From positions 1 through 12,132 of the forward strand of contig DOTU01000074.1 of the NCBI GenBank assembly GCA_003520965.1: a stretch of 12,132 bases of DNA. The letters run 5' to 3'. Of this stretch, positions 7,643 through 12,132 are shown one piece after another (the first letter of the stretch is position 1; every line of letters begins with the position of its first letter). The notes under the pieces were generated by a model, which made no database searches, was not told the DNA's origin, and saw only the letters and a program-made list of their open reading frames with translations. The DNA is from Candidatus Zixiibacteriota bacterium (GTDB lineage: Bacteria; Zixibacteria; MSB-5A5; UBA10806). Made by a program: the position numbers and the translations under genes.

Positions 7643-7671
7643 AATTTATAGTGTCAATTTTATATTGTCAA
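7643..7671 (-). promoter_or_regulatory. Promoter-like sequence abutting the hexapeptide acetyltransferase start
   Basis: On the minus strand TTGACA (7671-7666) is followed by 17 bp and TAAATT (7648-7643); TATAAA with a 15-bp spacer (7650-7645) is an alternative. It lies across the end of the upstream CDS. Transcription from it would begin at or next to the ATG at 7640, giving a leaderless or near-leaderless message, which fits the missing ribosome site. AT-rich coding sequence can produce such matches by chance. Confidence 0.25.
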
Positions 7672-7672
7672 T
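7645..7672 (-). repeat. Tandem 14-bp direct repeat at the CDS junction
   Basis: On the minus strand ATTGACAATATAAA (7672-7659) is followed immediately by ATTGACACTATAAA (7658-7645), identical at 13 of 14 positions. The repeat encodes the last residues of the VanZ-like protein (DNIKLTL plus stop) and supplies two TTGACA boxes. Confidence 0.7.
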
Positions 7673-8611
7673 ATATAACCTGATGCTTAATTTGGGTTTA
7701 GTGATAAAAAGGTAAATGTCTCTGATATTATCCAATTCCAACTTCCGGGAAACCGGCCCGGTTTCGATTTCCGATATTGGGATTTTAATTTCATTAACCC
7801 CTTTTTTGACCGTGAACGCTCTATTAAACCGGTCCTCGTCTATATCTTTTCCGTTAAAATCCTCAATCCCCAAATGAAGCTCAATTGAGCTATCTACTGT
7901 GGAAAATATTTGGAAATTCAAATTCGTATAACGGCTCCAATCGCTGCCTGGTTCAACAATTGAAAATCCGGGATTGCCGATTGGACTGAGATCCAACTGC
8001 CCAACCAAATCTCCATCCATTTTATTCCATTGAGCCGGAGCTCCGGCCATTTTCAATTTGGCATCTTTAACTTCGATAAATTTCAATTCAATGGCCGAGT
8101 TGAAATCACATATAACGGGAACGATACTGTTCTTGTGAATATAAGCCTCGCCCCAGAGGAGCCCCGGAATGATGGCCATTATCATCAACACTCCGGAAAC
8201 GAGAAGCGGCAGTTTTATAATGCGCTTTGAATTCCCGCGATAATATGATTTCAATCTGTGATCGAATGCTGCTCTGAAACAGAGAAACGCCCCGGCTCCC
8301 AGTAAATCGCGAAAAAAATCGAACCAGTCGGCATCCCCCGGGACAAATAATTGCGCAATCTCGATAGCCCCGGCCAGGCAATTTGCTGAAGAAAACGCAG
8401 CATAGTAATAGGTAATCGGCTTTGCTAAATTCAGGCGCATCCGTGATATCCAGAGCAACAGTAATGCCAAAATTCCGGTAAGCAGTGTATGCCCGAAATT
8501 TTGAATTTCTCCCCAAAGCTTACTTTGTCCCGGCAATGTAAAAAAAATCGGGATTAATACAATTCCGATGGTAATCAGTACAGAGAAAATTAATGATATT
8601 TTCTTGTTCAT
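7646..8611 (-). CDS. VanZ-like membrane protein fused to a C-terminal beta-rich domain
   Basis: 321 residues. The first half has about five membrane segments (near 5-25, 40-57, 66-88, 96-113, 133-153) and carries the VanZ-family signature at 81-107: an IEIAQLFVPG block with Glu84, then DADWFDFFRDLLGAG. The second half, about 165-321, is soluble, beta-strand rich and reminiscent of carbohydrate-binding jelly-roll domains: CDFNSAIEL, WSRYTNLNFQIFS, ELHLGIEDFNG, and a closing RLYIDNIKLTL. It is probably exposed on the outer side of the membrane. VanZ proteins were named from teicoplanin resistance but are frequent in polysaccharide loci of unknown role. It follows the FemAB terminator and is first of a four-gene unit; its own ribosome site is weak. 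Function is unknown; binding of a nascent or exported glycan is a guess. Confidence 0.8.
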   Translation of the reverse strand: MNKKISLIFSVLITIGIVLIPIFFTLPGQSKLWGEIQNFGHTLLTGILALLLLWISRMRLNLAKPITYYYAAFSSANCLAGAIEIAQLFVPGDADWFDFFRDLLGAGAFLCFRAAFDHRLKSYYRGNSKRIIKLPLLVSGVLMIMAIIPGLLWGEAYIHKNSIVPVICDFNSAIELKFIEVKDAKLKMAGAPAQWNKMDGDLVGQLDLSPIGNPGFSIVEPGSDWSRYTNLNFQIFSTVDSSIELHLGIEDFNGKDIDEDRFNRAFTVKKGVNEIKIPISEIETGPVSRKLELDNIRDIYLFITKPKLSIRLYIDNIKLTL

Positions 8612-8630
8612 GTTTATAAATCGATCAATC

Positions 8631-8657
8631 CTAATCAGGCATCTGAAAGATGATTAG
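8631..8657 (-). repeat. Nested inverted repeat upstream of the VanZ-like gene
   Basis: A perfect 7-bp dyad CTAATCA / TGATTAG is separated by 13 bp. Inside it, on the minus strand, CATC-TTTCA-GATG can pair as an alternative inner stem. It lies between the terminator and the VanZ-like ATG (8611), so it would be in a 5' leader if transcription starts or reads through there. It may be an operator or an RNA hairpin. Confidence 0.4.
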
Positions 8658-8662
8658 CGCAT

Positions 8663-8681
8663 AAAAAAGCCCTAGGGCTTT
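8663..8681 (-). terminator. Intrinsic terminator after the FemAB-like gene
   Basis: The palindrome AAAGCCCTAGGGCTTT (8666-8681) forms a six- to seven-bp stem on the minus strand and runs straight into a TTTTTT tract (8668-8663). It starts nine bp past the FemAB-like stop codon (8691). The reverse orientation also has a short T run, but there is no rightward gene ending nearby. It separates the wecB-FemAB unit from the VanZ unit, though read-through is possible. Confidence 0.75.
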
Positions 8682-8690
8682 CCATCAATA

Positions 8691-9731
8691 TTAAGGTAGC
8701 TTCGTTACAATCATTGGTCCAAACTTATTGGCAACAAACAATGGGAGATGCTTCCAGATATTAATTGCCAATCGGAATTTTGGATTCGATGGATCGAGTT
8801 CCGGCAAACTGTCTATTGTTAAAAGCTTATATTGCCATATCTGCTGAATCGGGTTATTAACCCATTGTTTTTTAAAATTATATGTCCCGGCGTTTAGCGA
8901 GCTTCTTCCAAAATCAAACGTGGCCGAGCCTCGCATGATGCAATGCCTGATGATCTCCCAATAAAGGAGATTATTCGGATTTAGGTTTCGATATTTGCGA
9001 TACGATGATGCAGAGGGAACAATTGAACAATCCTTGTAATGAAGGAGAATCGCGGCTGCCACCGGTAAATCGCCGAGCTTGACCAAGCCGATTTCGATAT
9101 CATTCTTAAAGTAATGGAATTGTTCGGAATAAAGTTTCTTGGGCCAAACCGGAGTACCCAAATCGCGCATATTGCAGGAGAAAATACGATAAAATTCATC
9201 TAAAAGTTCGATTCCCCCAAATTGTACTACAAGCCCCGACTTGGCCGCCTTACGGACCTGGTTCTTGGCCTTACCATCGATCGATTTCCAAACGTTTTCC
9301 TCTCCCGACTTTAGATCCAGCCAAAACGCATACTTTTGATCTTTATTGACCAGGCCGGGAGCTACCTGACGTACTGCCCGAAGCTCGACAAATTTACATT
9401 TCTCCCGCTCTGCCTGCGAAACCGCAAATTCAATTAGCTTACAAGCGATATCATCGTTATCCGCCAATGGCCCTCCATAGTCAAGCCATGGCATTGATAT
9501 CATATATCTTCCGAATAGAATACTACTCATCAACACTGTCGGCAGAACACCAACGAGCTTGTTGCCGCATTCGGCAACCGCATACCGGGGCTTAACCCCA
9601 AACGAATTTGCCAGAATCGACCACCATTCCCACCTGTGCGCAATTGTTCTCCGCGGATGGCAATCTACATAATATTCCCATGCCGGTGAATCACCCTGGG
9701 AGGCAAAACGATATCTAATATTTTCAGCCAT
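8691..9731 (-). CDS. FemAB-like acyltransferase, PEP-CTERM/exosortase-associated type
   Basis: 346 residues with two GNAT-like halves. Features: VGVLP at 60-64, SMPWLDYGGPLA at 79-90, VELRAVR at 115-121, KAKNQVRKAAKSGL at 154-167, NMRDLGTPVWPKKLY at 187-201, NPNNLLYWEIIRHC at 241-254, and FDFGRSSLNAGTYNFKKQW at 262-280. The RDLGTP and FDFGRS...FKKxW blocks match my recollection of the FemAB-related family tied to PEP-CTERM/exosortase EPS loci (TIGR03019). FemAB enzymes use aminoacyl-tRNA to build peptidoglycan bridges; what this branch transfers is not established. The ATG has a GCGGGA ribosome site and overlaps by 8 bp the stop of a small upstream ORF. The gene ends at a terminator. It is downstream of wecB and probably co-transcribed with it. 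Confidence 0.87.
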   Translation of the reverse strand: MAENIRYRFASQGDSPAWEYYVDCHPRRTIAHRWEWWSILANSFGVKPRYAVAECGNKLVGVLPTVLMSSILFGRYMISMPWLDYGGPLADNDDIACKLIEFAVSQAEREKCKFVELRAVRQVAPGLVNKDQKYAFWLDLKSGEENVWKSIDGKAKNQVRKAAKSGLVVQFGGIELLDEFYRIFSCNMRDLGTPVWPKKLYSEQFHYFKNDIEIGLVKLGDLPVAAAILLHYKDCSIVPSASSYRKYRNLNPNNLLYWEIIRHCIMRGSATFDFGRSSLNAGTYNFKKQWVNNPIQQIWQYKLLTIDSLPELDPSNPKFRLAINIWKHLPLFVANKFGPMIVTKLP

Positions 9732-9900
9732 TATTCCCGCTGCTATTTTTTCCTTGCTGATTGCCGGCCGTAAATATCCCGAATAAAGATGGCCGGCTCA
9801 AGATTGCTCGTTTCCGCAACAAACGAGCTTCTTCAACACCGCCTTTGGCCGATTTGTTCCAGATGTTGTAGGCAATATAGAAATTTCCGATAATTTTCAT
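9724..9900 (-). CDS. Doubtful 58-residue ORF between wecB and the FemAB-like gene
   Basis: An ATG at 9900 preceded by CGGGGCA opens a 58-codon frame whose TGA overlaps the FemAB-like ATG by 8 bp; it begins 14 bp after the wecB stop. That packing is what one expects of an operon gene, and the GGGGCAATG context is the same as at the start of the SGNH-like gene. Against it, the protein (MKIIGNFYIAYNIWNKSAKG, then basic and Ser/Gly-rich to the end) shows no motif, membrane segment or signal peptide. Two perfect stem-loops occupy its middle, which suggests that RNA or DNA structure, not protein, may be what is kept. It could also be the remnant of a decayed gene. Confidence 0.3.
   Translation of the reverse strand: MKIIGNFYIAYNIWNKSAKGGVEEARLLRKRAILSRPSLFGIFTAGNQQGKNSSGNNG
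9763..9797 (-). repeat. GC-rich inverted repeat (stem-loop 2 of the wecB-FemAB spacer)
   Basis: GCCGGCC (9763-9769) and GGCCGGC (9791-9797) form a perfect 7-bp stem around a 21-nt AT-rich loop. It is the second of two consecutive stem-loops on the leftward transcript and ends about 30 nt before the FemAB-like start. No U tract follows, so it does not look like a terminator; it may slow RNase or affect translation of the next gene. Confidence 0.55.
9806..9828 (-). repeat. Inverted repeat (stem-loop 1 of the wecB-FemAB spacer)
   Basis: GCTCGTTT and AAACGAGC form a perfect 8-bp stem with a 7-nt loop (GTTGCGG on the minus strand). It lies 8 bp from the second stem-loop. Each is followed on the leftward transcript by AATC. 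No U tract follows. Confidence 0.55.
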
Positions 9901-9914
9901 TGCCCCGTTTTGAA

Positions 9915-11015
9915 TCAATTCCGATTCCCCATAATAAATTCTACGATCCGGCTGGCTGCCTTGCCATCCCATAATTCGGGAATTCGAGATTCCTTCATTT
10001 TGCCGTCGAGAATGGAGTTGGCAGCGGATTTGATTCTATCCGGATTTATTCCTGTGATAACATTGGTGCCAACTTCGCTGGTAATTGGACGCTCCGTGTA
10101 TTCTCTCAGGGTAATACAGGGGATACCCAGATATGTGGTCTCTTCTTGAATTCCTCCTGAGTCAGTAAGCACAAATTTCGATTCTGATTGCAGCTTTAGG
10201 AAATCGAGATAGCCGAGCGGTTCGACAATTCTAATGGCATCTTTATCAATCTTATCCAGCAGGCCAAATTCATTCAGCTCTTTTCGCGTTCTGGGATGAC
10301 AGGGAAAGACTACTGGAATCCTCCGGCCAATTGTCGAAATCGCCTCCAGGAGCCCTGAGAGTATTGTTATATCATCAACATTCGATGGCCGATGCAGTGT
10401 CAGAACAGCATATCCCTGAGGTTTAAACCTAAGCTGGTCAAGAATCTTGGATTTCTGAGCTTTCCCGAGGTTGCCGACCAGGCTGTCTATCATCGTGTTA
10501 CCTACGGATAATATCCTTTTTTGGCTAACTCCTTCTCTTAGCAGGTTTTCCGTTCCCGATTTCTCAGTGACAAAAAGAAAATCCGCCAGGCAGTCGGCGA
10601 CCATGCGGTTGATTTCTTCCGGCATTTTTTTATCGAAACTTCGCAGCCCCGCTTCTACATGAGCCAACGGAACGCACAATTTCGACGCCACCAGCGCGCC
10701 GGCCAGTGTAGAGTTGACATCCCCGAAAACCATGACCAGGTCCGGTCGGGCCTTCATCATAACTTTTTCAAGTTCTACCATGATTTTAGCTGTTTGCTCC
10801 GCATGGCTGCCAGAACCGACCCCTAAATAAAGATCTGGGTTCGGCATCCCCAATTCCTCGAAAAAGAGTTTGGAAAGGTTATGATCGTAATGTTGCCCGG
10901 TATGAATCAGAAATGCGGAAAGTGAGTCCGGATGCTTTTGGATCTCATTAAGCACTGGGGCGGCTTTCATGAAATTTGGCCTGGCTCCTACTATAACTGT
11001 AATCTTTTTATTCAT
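9915..11015 (-). CDS. wecB: UDP-N-acetylglucosamine 2-epimerase (non-hydrolysing)
   Basis: 366 residues, full length for the WecB/MnaA family. It interconverts UDP-GlcNAc and UDP-ManNAc in the cytoplasm, supplying ManNAc (or a derived uronic acid) for surface glycans. Visible: GARPNFMK at 10-17, FGDVNSTLAG at 97-106 (Asp99 corresponding to the E. coli catalytic Asp95), HVEAGLRS at 119-126 (Glu121), MPEEINR at 131-137, LTLHRPSNVD at 205-214 (His208), HPRTR at 240-244, and the UDP-binding DSGGIQEE at 285-292. All key residues appear present. TAGGACGCA gives a well-placed AGGA ribosome site for the ATG. It is the first gene of the wecB-FemAB unit, with a promoter candidate about 140 bp upstream. 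No UDP-ManNAc dehydrogenase is in the window. Confidence 0.96.
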   Translation of the reverse strand: MNKKITVIVGARPNFMKAAPVLNEIQKHPDSLSAFLIHTGQHYDHNLSKLFFEELGMPNPDLYLGVGSGSHAEQTAKIMVELEKVMMKARPDLVMVFGDVNSTLAGALVASKLCVPLAHVEAGLRSFDKKMPEEINRMVADCLADFLFVTEKSGTENLLREGVSQKRILSVGNTMIDSLVGNLGKAQKSKILDQLRFKPQGYAVLTLHRPSNVDDITILSGLLEAISTIGRRIPVVFPCHPRTRKELNEFGLLDKIDKDAIRIVEPLGYLDFLKLQSESKFVLTDSGGIQEETTYLGIPCITLREYTERPITSEVGTNVITGINPDRIKSAANSILDGKMKESRIPELWDGKAASRIVEFIMGNRN

Positions 11016-11152
11016 TGCGTCCTATTGAAGCTATGTTTGGTTCCATAGTTCTGTAGTTACCTTGATGGCTGGAAAATATTATTTACCATTGATCCTGATC
11101 CAATAATTGATTAACGATACCATACAATTTTATTACGTATGCCACACGTGTT

Positions 11153-11180
11153 AATATACCATGCAGATAGAATAAGTCAA
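11153..11180 (-). promoter_or_regulatory. Candidate promoter for wecB
   Basis: On the minus strand TTGACT (11180-11175), a 16-bp spacer and TATATT (11158-11153): five of six matches in each box. The predicted start is near 11146, giving a leader of about 130 nt before the wecB ATG. No JUMPstart/ops-type element was recognised in that leader. Confidence 0.45.
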
Positions 11181-11209
11181 TAATGAGCCCTGAGGTGTTT
11201 TATCCCCCA

Positions 11210-11247
11210 AAAAATAACCGGGCAATCCTCAACCGATAATTGCCCGG
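11210..11247 (-). terminator. Terminator-like stem-loop facing leftward, upstream of wecB
   Basis: CCGGGCAAT (11218-11226) and ATTGCCCGG (11239-11247) form a perfect 9-bp stem with a 12-nt loop. On the minus strand the stem is followed by TTATTTTTT, giving the shape of an intrinsic terminator; on the plus strand only TTT then eight C follow. No leftward gene ends here, so it may end a small transcript or act as a leader attenuator if wecB is also transcribed from further right. Confidence 0.5.
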
Positions 11248-11396
11248 ATTTCCCCCCCCTATTACTGCCATATTTTGCGCGAATCTCAAAAAAAGTCAAC
11301 AGTACTTATCTGTGTATAAAATGAGGATAGCCCCATACGCACCGATTTTTCTGTTAATTTAGTGTTAGCAAGGCTAAATATAGAATAATTAATGGG

Positions 11397-11418
11397 ATAT
11401 AATCCGCTTCGATTATAT
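11397..11418. repeat. 8-bp inverted repeat upstream of the metallopeptidase gene
   Basis: ATATAATC (11397-11404) and GATTATAT (11411-11418) are a perfect dyad with a 6-bp centre (CGCTTC). The left arm contains a TATAAT box, so a protein bound here could block transcription, or the element could be a leader hairpin. It is 77 bp ahead of the ATG at 11495. Confidence 0.5.
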
Positions 11419-11494
11419 ACTTGTTGAAAAGGTGCTTCATTTCCGGTATTTTGCTTATTGAAAGTGCAATGGTGGATGACTAAATTTCGACAAG

Positions 11495-12132
11495 ATGAAA
11501 ATTGATAAACTGATTCGCTCAAAACGCAAAACAATCGGCTTGCAGATTGCGCCTGACGCCACCCTCGTGGTGCGCGCCCCCAAATCGGCCAAAATAGCTG
11601 ATATCGAAACCGTGGTATTCAGACATATAGATTGGATTCGCAGAAAAAAAGAATATGTTCTTAAGAATAGGAATGAGATCCCTGTCAGGCAATTCATCGA
11701 TGGCGAGGAGTTTCCCTATCTGGGTCGGAGTTTCAAGCTATCTATTTCCGATAGCCACTGGCACTCCCTTGTATTTGATGATGGTTTTTATCTCTCGCAA
11801 AAATATCAACCGCAGGCCAGGCAACTCTTTATTAAATGGTACAAACTTCAAGCAAGGGGAGTGATATCCCAGAGAGTTCAGCTTCTGGCCACAAAGGCAA
11901 ATCTGCATTATGGACGAATCAAAATCACTAGCGCCAACCGTCGATGGGGCTCATGCAGCGCCAAGGGCAATCTCAATTTCTCCTGGCGGCTGATCCTGGC
12001 CCCTCTGGAGGCCGTCGATTATGTTGTGGCTCACGAACTGGCACATCTTGAGGTCAAGAATCATTCTCGTCGCTTCTGGGATAAAGTCCGCGAGCTCTAC
12101 CCCGATTACGAACGCTGGCGCCGCTGGCTACG
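11495..12132 (+). CDS. YgjP-like (DUF45/M48-type) zinc metallopeptidase, 3' truncated by the window
   Basis: 212 codons are visible before the right edge, close to the family's usual length, so only the last few residues are missing. The C-terminal domain carries RWGSCS at 150-155, HELAH at 180-184 with the catalytic Glu181, and the third metal ligand His190 in KNHSRRFW, which is the hallmark of the YgjP/DUF45 group (WLM-like gluzincins, also annotated as SprT-like or M48-type). The N-terminal half is the usual beta-rich DUF45 region beginning KIDKLIRSKRKTIGLQI. The ATG at 11495 is chosen because an in-frame TGA lies at 11477; the ribosome site is weak. It is probably cytoplasmic and its physiological substrate is unclear in the family. 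It is divergent from wecB and probably unrelated to the polysaccharide genes. Confidence 0.9.
   Translation, partial: MKIDKLIRSKRKTIGLQIAPDATLVVRAPKSAKIADIETVVFRHIDWIRRKKEYVLKNRNEIPVRQFIDGEEFPYLGRSFKLSISDSHWHSLVFDDGFYLSQKYQPQARQLFIKWYKLQARGVISQRVQLLATKANLHYGRIKITSANRRWGSCSAKGNLNFSWRLILAPLEAVDYVVAHELAHLEVKNHSRRFWDKVRELYPDYERWRRWL

Larger units (their letters stand above)
11016..11494. other. Divergent intergenic region (479 bp) with hairpins and promoter-like sites
   Basis: It separates leftward wecB from the rightward metallopeptidase gene. It holds the wecB promoter candidate (11153-11180), a 9-bp stem-loop with a T-rich run on its left side (11210-11247) flanked by C tracts of 5 and 8, a second 8-bp dyad at 11397-11418, and an AT-rich stretch with TATAAA (11315-11320) and TATAAT (11398-11403) boxes that lack good -35 partners for the metallopeptidase gene. 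A minus-strand open frame across 11286-11534 overlaps the metallopeptidase start and has no motif. No RNA gene was recognised by consensus. Confidence 0.6.

Noticed and set aside
8106..8516. 136-codon open frame inside the VanZ-like gene in another frame
   Set aside because: Same strand but a different frame from a protein with a clear VanZ signature; rich in Arg, Ser and Cys without motifs.
11286..11534. 82-codon leftward open frame between wecB and the metallopeptidase gene
   Set aside because: It overlaps the start of the metallopeptidase gene, has a composition with no recognisable domain, and lies partly over AT-rich promoter DNA.
1..12132. CRISPR array, transposon ends, tRNA or rRNA genes
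   Set aside because: No regularly spaced repeats, transposase genes, terminal inverted repeats flanking a gene, or T-loop consensus were found on either strand.

Overview
The window reads as part of a surface or exopolysaccharide biosynthesis locus from a bacterium of moderate-to-low GC (impression about 43%). The organism cannot be named from the sequence. A VanZ-type membrane protein, a FemAB-like protein resembling the PEP-CTERM/exosortase-associated type, CelD-like acyltransferases, a CE4 deacetylase and WecB together recall the exosortase-associated EPS loci of Gram-negative and uncultivated lineages. No exosortase or PEP-CTERM substrate lies in the window, so that link is inference.

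Layout, left to right. (1) A leftward unit holds a family 2 glycosyltransferase (102-1073) and, 22 bp downstream, the first 26 codons of a probable Wzx-type flippase that runs off the left edge. A very good sigma-70 promoter (TTGACA-N17-TAGAAT) precedes it. (2) A 565-bp divergent intergenic region. (3) A rightward unit: CelD-like acyltransferase, glycosyltransferase, second CelD-like acyltransferase (1639-4919). (4) A leftward unit converging on it, in transcription order: VanZ/beta-domain fusion (8611-7646), CysE-like hexapeptide acetyltransferase (7640-7020), membrane-anchored SGNH-like protein (6976-6119), polysaccharide deacetylase (6049-4988). (5) Upstream on the same strand: wecB (11015-9915), a doubtful 58-codon ORF rich in stem-loops, and a FemAB-like gene (9731-8691) ending in a clear intrinsic terminator (8663-8681). 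(6) A 479-bp intergenic region with hairpins and promoter-like sites. (7) The start of a rightward YgjP-like zinc metallopeptidase gene that runs off the right edge and probably does not belong to the polysaccharide locus.

How the genes could work together (inference): WecB supplies UDP-ManNAc. The two glycosyltransferases build a repeat unit on a lipid carrier, and the flippase exports it. Three FemAB/CelD proteins, a hexapeptide acetyltransferase, an SGNH-like protein and a CE4 deacetylase add or remove acyl groups. The striking point is this density of acylation and deacylation functions relative to only two glycosyltransferases. The least-described components are the SGNH-like protein, the VanZ fusion, and the structured DNA between wecB and the FemAB-like gene.
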